From Actinotalea subterranea (lineage in GTDB: Bacteria > Actinomycetota > Actinomycetes > Actinomycetales > Cellulomonadaceae): a stretch of 64,000 nt of DNA. The first letter of the stretch is position 1. Each line of letters starts with the position of its first letter. Positions 9,299-18,024 of this stretch are shown here, one piece after another. Location of the stretch: NCBI RefSeq assembly GCF_008364845.1, contig NZ_VTTP01000002.1:434001-498000 (forward strand). The letters are read 5' to 3'. The position numbers and the translations under genes were made by a program. The notes beneath the pieces are model-generated. The model worked only from the letters and a program-made list of their open reading frames with translations, had not been told where the DNA came from and searched no databases.

Positions 9299-10843
9299 GT
9301 GGACGAGACGACCGCCCCCGAAGGCCTCGCCGAAGCGCTCGCGGACTCGGGCGTGGTGCTCGCCGGGCCCGTCGGCGCCGGTGCGGGCGGCCCGAGGTGG
9401 ACCGCGCGGGGCGTGGACGGCAGCCGCTGGACGGTCACCGTCGTCGTGCCCAGGTCGCCGGCGCACTCCGCTGACGTCTCCGCGCGGGCACGCCGGCTCG
9501 CGGACGTCGAGCACGCGCACCTGCCTGCGGCCGGTCCCGTGCTCGACCTGTCGGGCGGACGCGTCGTCATGCTCCACGCGCACGTGGACGGCGCGGACCT
9601 CCTGGCGCTGAGCGCGGCGCGCGGCCCGTGGCGGCCCGGCGAGGTGGTCACGGTGCTGGTGCCCCTGGCCGACGCCCTCGCGGCGCTCCACGGTGCGGGG
9701 CTGACGCACGGTGACGTGTCGCCCGCCAACGTCGTGGTGGCCCCGGACGGCCGTCCCTTCCTCGTCGACCTCCTCTGCGGTGTCGACCCGTACGAGGCGG
9801 GCACACCGGGGTTCGCTGCTCCCGAGCGACCACGCGGGGCGCTCCCCGCGGCAGACGTGCACGCGCTCGGCAGGCTCGGCCTGGTGCTCCTCGGCGAGGC
9901 CGGGCCCGGGGTCGCCCGCGACCTCGACGACGCCCAGCGGAGCGCGGTGCGGGAGGTGCTCGCCGGCGCGGTCGACCGTGACCCGAGCCGTCGTCCCGAC
10001 GCGGCGTCCTTCGCGGCGCAGCTCTACGCGGCGTGCCCGCCGGTGCCCGTCGAGATGCCCGAGCCCGGTGCGCTCGCGCGGTGCGCCCTGCGCCGGCTCG
10101 CCGACGCGGGCGCCGCGGGCCGGACCGAGCCCCGTGCGTCGCGGACCGCCCGTGCGCGGGGCAGACGGGCGCGACGGCGCCGCGCCCGCCTGCTCACGGC
10201 CGCGGCAGCCGGTGCGGTGGGGCTCCTGGGTGTGAGCATCAGCGCGGTCGTCGCTGCCGGGCCCGCGTCGCAGGGCTCGTCGTCGCCCTCCGACGGCGCC
10301 GTGGGGCCCGCGCCAGGGGGCGCAGGGGCATCGGGCGGCGTGCTCGTCCTCGCGCCCCTCGACGTGGCTCCGCAGGCCGCCGCGGTCCGCCTCACCTACC
10401 GCCACGCGCAGGCTGTGGCGCGCGGCGACGCCGCCCTGCTGCGGGCGGTGACGGAGGCCGGCTCACCTGCGGCGCTGGCCGATGCCCGTCGGATGCCGGA
10501 GCTCGCCCGGACCGGGCCGGGCAGCGCGGCCACGGACGGCGGGTCGATGACCGTTCCCGCTCCCGGCGTCACGATCTCCGTCGGTCACGTCGCCCTGCTC
10601 CCCGGCCCGGCCCGGGCGCGGCACCGTGTCTCGTCGCCCGCCCTGCCGGGGACCTGCGCGCGCGTACAGCTGTCCGCGGCGCTCGGTCTCAACGTGGCCA
10701 CCGGCGACGCGGACGTGGCCCCGCCCGCGCCCGATGCCGGTGGCGAGGCTGCTGCGGCGCCGGACGCCGCACCCGTCGTGCTCACGCTGTGCCCGACGCC
10801 GACGGGCTGGCGGGTCAGAGAGGTCGCGTCCGCCGGGACGTGA
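9299..10843 (+). CDS. kinase-fold membrane protein, probable pseudokinase
   Basis: A 514-residue protein with a degenerate protein-kinase fold (about 15-245), a basic linker, one membrane helix (about 300-322, LLTAAAAGAVGLLGVSISAVV) and an extracytoplasmic C-terminal domain of about 180 residues with two cysteines. The catalytic loop is HGDVSPANVVV, keeping Asp and Asn, but the ATP-binding Lys is missing (WTVTVVVP where VAxK is expected), the DFG motif is VDLLCG, and no clear glycine loop is seen. The protein has no lysine at all. Start at GTG 9299 is uncertain. It ends 29 nt inside the convergent epimerase gene. It may sense or scaffold rather than phosphorylate. Confidence 0.72.
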   Translation: MDETTAPEGLAEALADSGVVLAGPVGAGAGGPRWTARGVDGSRWTVTVVVPRSPAHSADVSARARRLADVEHAHLPAAGPVLDLSGGRVVMLHAHVDGADLLALSAARGPWRPGEVVTVLVPLADALAALHGAGLTHGDVSPANVVVAPDGRPFLVDLLCGVDPYEAGTPGFAAPERPRGALPAADVHALGRLGLVLLGEAGPGVARDLDDAQRSAVREVLAGAVDRDPSRRPDAASFAAQLYAACPPVPVEMPEPGALARCALRRLADAGAAGRTEPRASRTARARGRRARRRRARLLTAAAAGAVGLLGVSISAVVAAGPASQGSSSPSDGAVGPAPGGAGASGGVLVLAPLDVAPQAAAVRLTYRHAQAVARGDAALLRAVTEAGSPAALADARRMPELARTGPGSAATDGGSMTVPAPGVTISVGHVALLPGPARARHRVSSPALPGTCARVQLSAALGLNVATGDADVAPPAPDAGGEAAAAPDAAPVVLTLCPTPTGWRVREVASAGT

Positions 10844-11720
10844 CCCAGGCGGCGGCCGACTCCAGGTCCGGGTGCTGGAAGGTGAACCCGGACGAGGTGA
10901 GGACCGTCGGCAGCGCGCGCTGCGACGACAGCACGTCGTCGGCGAACTCGCCCAGGACGAGCCTGAGCGCGAACCGGGGCACGTGGACGACGGCGGGGCG
11001 GTGCAGCGCACGCGCCACGGCGCCGACCACCTCACCCTGCCGCGCAGGCGCCGGCGCCGTGAGGTTCACCGGCCCCTGGACCTCGGCCGACAGGAGGTGC
11101 TCGACGGCGCGCACGTGGTCGCTGAGCGTGATCCAGCTCCACGCGTTGCGCCCGTTGCCGAGGGGCCCGCCGATGCCGAGCCGGAGGAGCGGCAGAAGCC
11201 GGCCGAACGAACCTCCGGAGCGGGACATGACGATGCCGGTGCGCAGGTGGGCGACGCGGACACCCGCCTCGGTCGCGGCCTGCGTCGCGCCCTCCCAGAC
11301 ACGGACGACGTCGGCCAGGAAGCCGTCCCCGGGCTCCGACGTCTCGGTGAGGATCTCCTCGCCGCGGTCGCCGTAGTAGCCGATCGCCGACCCCTGGAGG
11401 AGGACGCGCGGCCCGTCCTCGACATCGGCGAGGGCGCGGGCCAGGAGCGCCGTCGGGCCGGTGCGTGACCGCAGGATCGTCTCCCGGTAGGCGGCGTCCC
11501 AGCGGCGGTCGCCGAGGCCCGCCCCGCCGAGGTTCACGACGGCGTCGACGCCGCGCAGGCTCGCGGGGTCCAGGACGCCCGCGGCCGGGTCCCAGCCGAT
11601 CTCGCGGGACGAGGACGCGGTTCCGCGGACGAGCCGCCGCACCCGGTGCCCCTGGCGCGCCAGGTGCTCGACGAGCGCCTGCCCGAGGAGGCCGTGCGAC
11701 CCTGCGACGACGACATGCAT
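10815..11720 (-). CDS. TIGR01777 family epimerase (SDR superfamily)
   Basis: NAD(P)-binding protein of the extended SDR type, 301 residues, related to E. coli YfcH and mycobacterial Rv2216; reaction unknown. The cofactor motif is VVVAGSHGLLGQAL at the N-terminus, with the family motifs NLGGAGLGDRRW, GSAIGYYGDRG and the C-terminal DUF1731-like VPRFALRLVLGEFADDVLSSQ. The ATG at 11720 is chosen over a GTG at 11729 because a TACGGT hexamer lies 7 nt before it (leaderless layout). It lies next to sucB and near lipB-lipA, the same neighbourhood as in mycobacteria. Its last 29 nt overlap the opposite-strand pseudokinase gene. Confidence 0.9.
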   Translation of the reverse strand: MHVVVAGSHGLLGQALVEHLARQGHRVRRLVRGTASSSREIGWDPAAGVLDPASLRGVDAVVNLGGAGLGDRRWDAAYRETILRSRTGPTALLARALADVEDGPRVLLQGSAIGYYGDRGEEILTETSEPGDGFLADVVRVWEGATQAATEAGVRVAHLRTGIVMSRSGGSFGRLLPLLRLGIGGPLGNGRNAWSWITLSDHVRAVEHLLSAEVQGPVNLTAPAPARQGEVVGAVARALHRPAVVHVPRFALRLVLGEFADDVLSSQRALPTVLTSSGFTFQHPDLESAAAWVTSRRTRPL

Positions 11721-11748
11721 GGGGCTCACCGTAGGCCAGGGACGGGAC

Positions 11749-11787
11749 GGGCGAGGCCCGGACCGCGGTGCGGTCCGGGCCTCGCCC
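11749..11787 (-). terminator. hairpin terminator of the lpdA-sucB operon
   Basis: Perfect 18-bp stem (11749-11766 with 11770-11787) and a 3-nt loop, directly after the sucB stop codon on the minus strand. It separates sucB from the epimerase gene. Confidence 0.85.
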
Positions 11788-11802
11788 CCGTGCGGTACCG
11801 GA

Positions 11803-13689
11803 TCAGAGACCGACCTCGGCCTCGAAGTCCGCCTCCTCGATGCGCTTCTTCACCGCCATGAGGTAGCGCGACGCGTCGGCGCCGTCGACGAGGCGGTGGT
11901 CGTAGGACAGCGCGAGGTAGCACATGGAGCGGATCGCGATGTACTCGCCGCCGTCCTCGTCCGTGGCGACGACGGGGCGCTTGACGATGGCCCCCGTGCC
12001 GAGGATCGCCGATGTCCCACCGGGCACGATGGGCGTGTCGAAGAGCGCACCGCCGGAGCCCGTGTTGGTCACGGTGAACGTGCCGCCGCTGAGCTCGTCG
12101 GGTGTGACCTTGTTGTCCCGCGTGCGGGCGGCGAGGTCCGCGATCTTCTTGGCGATCCCGGCGAGGTTCAGGTCTCCGGCGCCGCGGATGACCGGGACCA
12201 CGAGCCCGCGGTCCGTGTCGACGGCGATGCCGACGTTCTCCTCGCCGTGGTAGGTGATCTGGTTGCCTTCGAGGATCCCGTTGACCTTCGGATGCGCCTT
12301 GAGCGCCTCGGTGGCCGCGAGGACGAAGAACGGCAGGAACGTGAGGTTGACGCCCTCGCGCGCCTTGAAGTCGTTCTTCGCCCGGGCCCGGAGGCGGGCG
12401 ACCTTCGTGACGTCGACCTCGACGACCGTGGTGAGCTGCGCCATCGACTGGAGCGACTCGACCATGCGGGAGGCGATGACCTGCCGCAGGCGGCTGGCCT
12501 TCTCGGTGGTGCCACGCAGCGGGGAGACGCTCGCGGCAGCGGGCGCCGCCGGGGTCGAACGCGGGGCGGCGGGTGCGGGGGCAGCCGGGGCCGCCTGCGT
12601 GGCGCGGTCGCGCTCGGCCTGCTCGCGGGCCGCCCGCTCCTGCTCCGCCTTGGCCGCGGCCTCGAGGACGTCCTCCTTGCGGATGCGACCGCCCACACCG
12701 GTGCCGGTCAGCGCCGAGAGGTCGACGCCCTTCTCGCCCGCGAGCTTGCGGACGAGCGGCGTGAGGTAGCCGCTGCCACCTGCGGCGGGGCCGGCGGCAG
12801 GCGCGGGGCTCGCCGCGGGCGTCGGCGCGGGCTGTGCCGGAGCGGACGCCGTCGAGGCGGGCTCCGGCTGCTGCGGCGCGGCGCTCTGCTGCTGGGCCGG
12901 TGCGGGTGCCTCCTGGGCCGGCGCTGCCGCCTCCTGGGCGGGGGCGGGCGGCGCCTGCTGCTCGGCGGCCGCCGGTGCGGCCTGTGCGGAGGAGCCGGCG
13001 GCGCCGATGCGTGCGAGTGCGGTGCCGACCTCGACGGTCTCGTCCTCCTGGACGAGGATCTCGGTCAGCGTCCCCGCGAACGGGGAGGGGATCTCGGTGT
13101 CGACCTTGTCGGTGGACACCTCGAGGAGCGGCTCGTCGACCGCCACGTCGTCGCCCACCTGCTTGAGCCACCGGGTCACGGTGCCCTCGGTCACGCTCTC
13201 GCCGAGCGCCGGCATGGTCACGTCCTGCGTCGCACCACCGCCGGCCGCCGACCCGCCTCCCGACGGTGCGGGTGCCGGGGCTTCCGTCGCCTCGGGGGCT
13301 GCGGGCGCCTCGGTGACCTCCTCGGGCACCTGTGCGGCCTGCGGCTCGGCGGCGGGCGCGGCGCCGTCGGACGGCTGCTCGGGCTCGGGGGCCTGCGTGG
13401 CCTCCTCGGCCGGCACGGCCTGGCCGGCACCGTCTGGCTGGGGGGCCTCGCCTGCGGCGCCGATGCGCGCCAGGGCGGTGCCGACCTCGACGGTCTCGTC
13501 CTCCTGGACGAGGATCTCGGTCAGCGTCCCCGCGAACGGGGAGGGGATCTCGGTGTCGACCTTGTCGGTGGACACCTCGAGGAGCGGCTCGTCGACCGCC
13601 ACCTCGTCGCCCACCTGCTTGAGCCACCGGGTCACGGTGCCCTCGGTCACGCTCTCGCCGAGGGCGGGCATCAGCACGGAGTCAGACAT
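11803..13689 (-). CDS. sucB: dihydrolipoamide acyltransferase (E2 component of 2-oxoacid dehydrogenase)
   Basis: E2 enzyme that carries acyl groups on swinging lipoyl arms, in the pyruvate and/or 2-oxoglutarate dehydrogenase complex. It is 628 residues: lipoyl domain 1 (about 1-77), Ala/Pro linker, lipoyl domain 2 (about 153-230), linker, E3-binding domain ([17 protein letters not shown], about 305-340), and the catalytic CoA-acyltransferase domain from about 395. Both lipoyl domains carry [10 protein letters not shown] with the modified Lys; the active site is [16 protein letters not shown]. The two lipoyl domains are almost identical in DNA. lpdA starts the operon, 25 nt upstream. In mycobacteria the equivalent gene (dlaT) serves pyruvate dehydrogenase, so annotation as succinyl- or acetyltransferase is open. 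Confidence 0.96.
   Translation of the reverse strand: MSDSVLMPALGESVTEGTVTRWLKQVGDEVAVDEPLLEVSTDKVDTEIPSPFAGTLTEILVQEDETVEVGTALARIGAAGEAPQPDGAGQAVPAEEATQAPEPEQPSDGAAPAAEPQAAQVPEEVTEAPAAPEATEAPAPAPSGGGSAAGGGATQDVTMPALGESVTEGTVTRWLKQVGDDVAVDEPLLEVSTDKVDTEIPSPFAGTLTEILVQEDETVEVGTALARIGAAGSSAQAAPAAAEQQAPPAPAQEAAAPAQEAPAPAQQQSAAPQQPEPASTASAPAQPAPTPAASPAPAAGPAAGGSGYLTPLVRKLAGEKGVDLSALTGTGVGGRIRKEDVLEAAAKAEQERAAREQAERDRATQAAPAAPAPAAPRSTPAAPAAASVSPLRGTTEKASRLRQVIASRMVESLQSMAQLTTVVEVDVTKVARLRARAKNDFKAREGVNLTFLPFFVLAATEALKAHPKVNGILEGNQITYHGEENVGIAVDTDRGLVVPVIRGAGDLNLAGIAKKIADLAARTRDNKVTPDELSGGTFTVTNTGSGGALFDTPIVPGGTSAILGTGAIVKRPVVATDEDGGEYIAIRSMCYLALSYDHRLVDGADASRYLMAVKKRIEEADFEAEVGL
13001..13671. repeat. 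near-identical lipoyl-domain duplication inside sucB
   Basis: The 215-bp segments 13001-13215 and 13457-13671 differ at only about six positions and are spaced exactly 456 bp (152 codons). They encode lipoyl domains 2 and 1. The linkers between them have diverged, so the domains look homogenised by gene conversion or recently duplicated. Confidence 0.9.
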
Positions 13690-13714
13690 GACCTCGCGTC
13701 TCCTTCGATGGGGG

Positions 13715-15097
13715 TCAGTTGTGGGCGTGCAGCGGCTTGCCGGCGAGGGCCATGAAGGCCTCTCCGAGAGCCTCGTTCTGGGTGGGGTGCGCGTGGACGA
13801 GCGAGGCGACGTCCTCCGGGTACGCCTCCCAGTTCACGATGAGCTGCCCCTCGGCGATGAGCTCGCCGACACGGGCACCGATCATGTGGACGCCCACGAC
13901 GGGGCCGTCCTTCTGCCGGACGAGCTTGACGAACCCGGTGGTCGCCAGGATCTTGCTCTTGCCGTTGCCCGCGAGGTTGTACTCGAGGGTCTCGACGCCG
14001 TCCGCCCCGTGGATCTCCTTGGCCTTCGCCTCGGTGAGCCCGACGGACGCGACCTCGGGCTCCGAGTAGGTCACCCGGGGGATGCCCGACTCGATGATCG
14101 GCGCGGGCTCGAGCCCGGCGATCTGCTCGGCGACGAAGACGCCCTGGGCGAACCCGCGGTGGGCGAGCTGGAGGCCGGGGACGATGTCACCGACCGCGTA
14201 GATCGAGCCGACGCCGGTGCGCAGGCGCTCGTCGGTCAGCACGAACCCGCGCTCCATGCGCAGGCCCTGCTCCTCGTAGCCGAGGCCCTCCGTGCGGGGG
14301 CCGCGGCCGACGGCGACGAGCAGCAGGTCGGCGTCGAACGTCTTGCCGTTCTCCAGCGTGACGTGCACGCCGGCGTCGTCCTGCGTCGCGCCCTGGAAGC
14401 GGACACCCGTCGAGAACGCGATGCCGCGCTTGCGGTACGCGCGCTCGAACGCCTTGCTCAGGGCCTCGTCCTCGTTGGGGACGAGGTGGGGGAGCGCCTC
14501 GATGATCGTGACGTCCACGCCGAACGACTTCCACACGCTCGCGAACTCGGAGCCGATGACGCCGCCGCCGAGCACGATCGCGGACGAGGGCACGTGGTCC
14601 AGGGTCAGTGCCTGGTCCGACGTCATGATCCGGCCGCCGATCTCGAGGCCGGGCAGGGACCGCGCGTAGGAGCCGGTCGCCAGGACGACGTTGCGGCCGG
14701 TGTACCGCTGGCCGTCGACCTCGACGGTGTCGGCGGACACGAGGCGGCCGTAGCCCTCGACGTACGTGATGCCGTGGGCCTTGATGAGGCCCTGCAGGCC
14801 CTTGTAGAGGCCCGAGATCACGCCGTCCTTGTAGGAGTGGACGCCCGCCATGTCGATGCCCTCGAGCGAGGCCTTGACGCCGAACCGCTCGCTCTCGCGC
14901 GCCGAGTCGGCGAGCTCGGCGGCGTGCAGCAGCGCCTTGGTGGGGATGCACCCGTAGTGCAGGCACGTCCCGCCGACCTTGTCGGCCTCGATGAGCGCGA
15001 CGCTCAGCCCCAGCTCGGTGGCGCGCAGGGCGGTGGCGTAGCCGCCGCTCCCTCCGCCCAGGACCACGATGTCGAAGACGGTGGGGCTGTCAGCCAC
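13715..15097 (-). CDS. lpdA: dihydrolipoyl dehydrogenase (E3)
   Basis: FAD enzyme that reoxidises dihydrolipoyl groups of E2 and H proteins with NAD+. It is 460 residues. The FAD motif [16 protein letters not shown] is at the N-terminus, the redox disulfide is in [16 protein letters not shown], the NAD motif is [17 protein letters not shown], and the C-terminal [14 protein letters not shown] has the catalytic His-Glu pair. The usual CLNVGC is CLHYGC here, a variant typical of actinobacteria. The GTG at 15097 is chosen because a GAGGAGAG ribosome site lies 7 nt upstream and residues before it do not fit the family. Confidence 0.96.
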   Translation of the reverse strand: MADSPTVFDIVVLGGGSGGYATALRATELGLSVALIEADKVGGTCLHYGCIPTKALLHAAELADSARESERFGVKASLEGIDMAGVHSYKDGVISGLYKGLQGLIKAHGITYVEGYGRLVSADTVEVDGQRYTGRNVVLATGSYARSLPGLEIGGRIMTSDQALTLDHVPSSAIVLGGGVIGSEFASVWKSFGVDVTIIEALPHLVPNEDEALSKAFERAYRKRGIAFSTGVRFQGATQDDAGVHVTLENGKTFDADLLLVAVGRGPRTEGLGYEEQGLRMERGFVLTDERLRTGVGSIYAVGDIVPGLQLAHRGFAQGVFVAEQIAGLEPAPIIESGIPRVTYSEPEVASVGLTEAKAKEIHGADGVETLEYNLAGNGKSKILATTGFVKLVRQKDGPVVGVHMIGARVGELIAEGQLIVNWEAYPEDVASLVHAHPTQNEALGEAFMALAGKPLHAHN

Positions 15098-15216
15098 GAT
15101 CAGACTCTCCTCGGACGCAGACGGCGGGTCTCGATGTCCCGGCCATCTTGTCACCACCTGCGCGCAAGGGTGAACCGGAGGAACCGGGGTCGCGAACCGG
15201 TGCGGGACGCATGCAC

Positions 15217-15235
15217 GACATAGTCATCCTATGTC
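15217..15235. promoter_or_regulatory. 7-bp inverted repeat, candidate operator
   Basis: GACATAG and CTATGTC are separated by 5 nt. The site lies in the 160-nt region between divergent lpdA and the small gene at 15260, in a locally AT-richer patch, 25 nt before that gene. It may be an operator or part of a promoter. Confidence 0.4.
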
Positions 15236-15259
15236 TTGCGGTCACCTTACTCTTTCTCC

Positions 15260-15589
15260 ATGGCACTGTTCAGGCGGAGACGGGTGGCCGACGGCGCGCC
15301 CGTCCCGACGAGCCGCGAGGCCGCCGCAGCGACCATGGCGCACCTGACCGACTTCGCGCGGACCCGGGTCGGCGTCGAGGCCTACGTCGAGCCGGTGACC
15401 AACGTGACGCAGACGACGATGGTCCTCATCGCGACCACGGGGGAGTGGACCCGCCGGCGGGTGCCCGACGCGCGCGCGGCCCGCCGCATCGCGCAGGAGC
15501 TCGCGATCCCGGTCTACGACGTGCAGCTCACGGGCTACCCGCAGCGCATGCGGGACTGGAACAGCCGGCAGCGGCGCGGCCGCGCCTGA
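15260..15589 (+). CDS. conserved hypothetical protein
   Basis: Soluble, basic protein of 109 residues that I recognise only as a conserved small actinobacterial protein found beside lpd. It begins MALFRRRRVADG; the middle has TRVGVEAYVEPVTNVTQTTM and GEWTRRRVPDARAARRIAQE, and it ends in a basic RQRRGRA. No membrane segment or cysteine pair is present. The ATG at 15260 is preferred over an upstream TTG-type extension because MALFRRR gives a natural N-terminus. Divergent from lpdA; a possible operator lies just upstream. Confidence 0.7.
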   Translation: MALFRRRRVADGAPVPTSREAAAATMAHLTDFARTRVGVEAYVEPVTNVTQTTMVLIATTGEWTRRRVPDARAARRIAQELAIPVYDVQLTGYPQRMRDWNSRQRRGRA

Positions 15590-15621
15590 GACGTCGGGCG
15601 AGGCCGCGACCGAGAGGTCGC

Positions 15622-15655
15622 CGCGGCCACGCCCGAGAGGTCGGGCGTGGCCGCG
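15622..15655. terminator. hairpin terminator between the small gene and pepA
   Basis: 15-bp stem (15622-15636 with 15641-15655) and a 4-nt loop, just before the convergent pepA stop. A second, imperfect hairpin of similar sequence lies directly left of it (about 15602-15628). Confidence 0.75.
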
Positions 15656-15664
15656 CCGGACGCG

Positions 15665-17146
15665 TCAGCGCGTCGCGTACGACTCGAGGAGCTGAAGGAG
15701 CGTCCGGACGCCGACGCCGGTGCCACCCACCGGCGTGTAGTCGTGCGCGCCGCCCTCGTTGAACGACGGCCCGGCGATGTCGAGGTGCGCCCACGGCGTG
15801 CTGCCGACGAACTCCTGGAGGAAGAGGCCCGCGACGAGCATGCCGCCGAACCGGTCGCCGATGTTCGCCAGGTCCGCGACCTGCGACTTGAGGCTCGCGC
15901 GCAGCTCGGTCGGCAGGGGCATGGGCCAGAACTGCTCGCCCGAGCGGCCCGCCGCCTCCACGACCGCACCGCGCACGTCCTCGGAGCCCATCACGGCCGA
16001 CACGCGCGACCCGAGCGCGACCATCTGGGCGCCCGTGAGCGTCGCGATGTCCACCACGGCGTCGGGCTTCTCCTCGCACGCGGCGACGAGCCCGTCGGCG
16101 AGTACGAGGCGGCCCTCCGCGTCGGTGTTGAGCACCTCGACGGTCGTCCCGCCGCGCTGCGTGATCACGTCCGACGGGCGCTGCGCCGTGCCCGACGGCA
16201 TGTTCTCGGCGAGGCACAGCCAGCCGGTGACCTTGACCGGCAGCTCGAGCGCGGCGGCGGCGACGACGGTGTGCAGCACGGCCGCGGCACCCGCCATGTC
16301 CGACTTCATCGTCTCCATGCCCTTCGCGGGCTTGATCGACAGACCGCCCGAGTCGAACGTGATGCCCTTGCCGACGAGCGCGACGGACTGCACGGGGCGC
16401 GACGGCGCCCAGGTCAGCTTCACGAGGCGGGGCGGCCGGGACGACCCCTGCCCGACGGCGACCAGGCCGCCGTAGCCGCCGGCGGCCAGCGCCTTCTCGT
16501 CGAGCACGTTGACCTTGACCTTGGTGCCCTTGACCGCAGCTCGCGCGGCGTCGGCGAACGCCGCGGGGAACAGGTCGAGCGGCGAGGCGTTGACCAGGTC
16601 GCGCACGCGGTGGACGGCGTCGGCGAGAACCGTCGCGCGGGCGACCGCGCGCTTGGCGGCGTTGTCGCGCGCACGGGCCGTGACGAGCTCGATCGTCTCG
16701 GCCGGGCGGTCGGTCTCGGGCGTCTCGCGGTAGCGCGTGTACTCGTAGGCGCCGAGGAGGGCGCCCTCCGCGACGGCGGCGACCTGCTCGGCGTCCTTTG
16801 CGGGCAGCGCCAGGCCGATCGACCGCACGCCCGTCAGCTGGCGTGTCGCGGAGCCCGCGGCGCGGCGGAGCGTCTCGTGGTCCAGGGCACCCGACTGCTC
16901 GCCGACGCCCACGAGGGCGATCACGGGGGCGGCCACGTGGCCCGCCGAGGGCACGCGGTGCACGGTGCCGGTCTCGCCCGTGATGCCCAGGCCCCGCGCA
17001 CCGCGCGCCAGGAGGGAGCGGAGCTCGCTGGGCAGTGCGTCGTCGTCGAGCAGCCGGGGGCCGCCCGTCCCGGGGGCGACAGCGACGACGAGCACGTCGA
17101 CGGCGATGCGGGCAGGGTCCTTGAGCGTCAGGGTCAGCGTGGCCAT
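15665..17146 (-). CDS. pepA: leucyl aminopeptidase (M17)
   Basis: Cytoplasmic two-metal aminopeptidase that removes N-terminal residues from peptides; forms hexamers in this family. It is 493 residues, with an N-terminal macro-like domain (to about 165) and the catalytic domain. Metal and catalytic residues lie in VGKGITFDSGGLSIKP, MKSDMAGAA and the family signature NTDAEGRLVLAD. A TAGCAT hexamer lies 6 nt before the ATG at 17146, giving a leaderless layout. In mycobacteria the same gene (Rv2213) is close to dlaT and the lip genes. It converges with the small gene at 15260 and is divergent from the membrane protein at 17218. Confidence 0.96.
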   Translation of the reverse strand: MATLTLTLKDPARIAVDVLVVAVAPGTGGPRLLDDDALPSELRSLLARGARGLGITGETGTVHRVPSAGHVAAPVIALVGVGEQSGALDHETLRRAAGSATRQLTGVRSIGLALPAKDAEQVAAVAEGALLGAYEYTRYRETPETDRPAETIELVTARARDNAAKRAVARATVLADAVHRVRDLVNASPLDLFPAAFADAARAAVKGTKVKVNVLDEKALAAGGYGGLVAVGQGSSRPPRLVKLTWAPSRPVQSVALVGKGITFDSGGLSIKPAKGMETMKSDMAGAAAVLHTVVAAAALELPVKVTGWLCLAENMPSGTAQRPSDVITQRGGTTVEVLNTDAEGRLVLADGLVAACEEKPDAVVDIATLTGAQMVALGSRVSAVMGSEDVRGAVVEAAGRSGEQFWPMPLPTELRASLKSQVADLANIGDRFGGMLVAGLFLQEFVGSTPWAHLDIAGPSFNEGGAHDYTPVGGTGVGVRTLLQLLESYATR

Positions 17147-17217
17147 CCGTCGATGCTATCGGCGCCCGCTGGTGCTCCTGTCCGTGCGGTCCCGTCGTCG
17201 GCCGTATCCTCGACGCC

Positions 17218-17577
17218 GTGTGGACGCCCCTCGCTGCCGTGGTCGCGCTGCTCGGCGTCGGCCTCGCGGGATGGGCCGGGTGGCGTGCGGCCACGGACCG
17301 GCCCGTCATCCTCAAGCAGCTCCTCGCGGGTGGCGTGGTCGAGGCCGTCCTCCTCGTCGAGCTCGTGGTCGCGGCCGTCTCGAGCCTGCGGGGCGACGGC
17401 CCGGCGGACGCCGCGACGTTCTGGGGGTACGCCGCCACGACCCTGTTCGTCCTGCCCGTCGCCGCCGCGTGGGCGTTCGCCGAACGCTCCCGGTGGAGCT
17501 CGGTGGTGCTGGTCGTCGCCGCGCTGACCGTGTCGTTCCTCCAGCTCCGCATGGTCCAGGTCTGGACGGGCGTGTGA
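17218..17577 (+). CDS. small integral membrane protein
   Basis: Unrecognised 119-residue protein that is nearly all membrane: hydrophobic segments at about 4-22, 32-56, 67-88 and 95-112. No catalytic motif is visible. The GTG at 17218 follows a TATCCT hexamer by 7 nt, so it is likely leaderless. Its stop codon overlaps the start of the next gene by the sequence GTGTGA, so the two are a translationally coupled pair and may form one membrane complex. Confidence 0.75.
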   Translation: MWTPLAAVVALLGVGLAGWAGWRAATDRPVILKQLLAGGVVEAVLLVELVVAAVSSLRGDGPADAATFWGYAATTLFVLPVAAAWAFAERSRWSSVVLVVAALTVSFLQLRMVQVWTGV

Positions 17578-18014
17578 GCGGGCCCCCGGCCGGTGCCGCG
17601 ACGACCGCGACGGGACCCGGTCGGGTCCTGGTGGCCGTGTACGGCGTCCTCGCGGTGGCCGCGACGTTCCGGTCGGCCGTGCAGATCCTGCGTGACCTCG
17701 ACGACGCCCCGCTGGCCTACCTGCTCTCGGGTGTCGCGGCGCTCGTCTACCTCGTGGCGACGGTGGCGCTCGCGCGCGGCACGGGCACCTGGCGTCCCGT
17801 GGCGTGGGTCGCGGTGTCGCTCGAGGCGGTGGGTGTCCTCGCCGTCGGCACGCTGTCGGTCGCCGCGCCCGCGTTGTTCGCCGACGCGACCGTGTGGTCG
17901 GGCTACGGCTCGGGGTACGGCTACGTCCCGCTCGTCCTGCCCTTCCTCGGGCTCGCGTGGCTGCGCCGGACGGGGCGTGGACGGACCCCCACGGGCCCGA
18001 CGCCGCAGCGATAG
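17574..18014 (+). CDS. small integral membrane protein
   Basis: Unrecognised 146-residue membrane protein with about four hydrophobic segments (about 16-35, 48-68, 77-100, 115-132) and a basic C-terminus. It has a short motif WSGYGSGYGYVPL between the last two segments. The GTG at 17574 overlaps the stop of the preceding gene by 4 nt, which indicates coupling. It lies just before pyrD, whose own promoter overlaps its stop codon. Confidence 0.72.
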   Translation: MSGPPAGAATTATGPGRVLVAVYGVLAVAATFRSAVQILRDLDDAPLAYLLSGVAALVYLVATVALARGTGTWRPVAWVAVSLEAVGVLAVGTLSVAAPALFADATVWSGYGSGYGYVPLVLPFLGLAWLRRTGRGRTPTGPTPQR

Positions 18015-18024
18015 GTTGGCGGGC

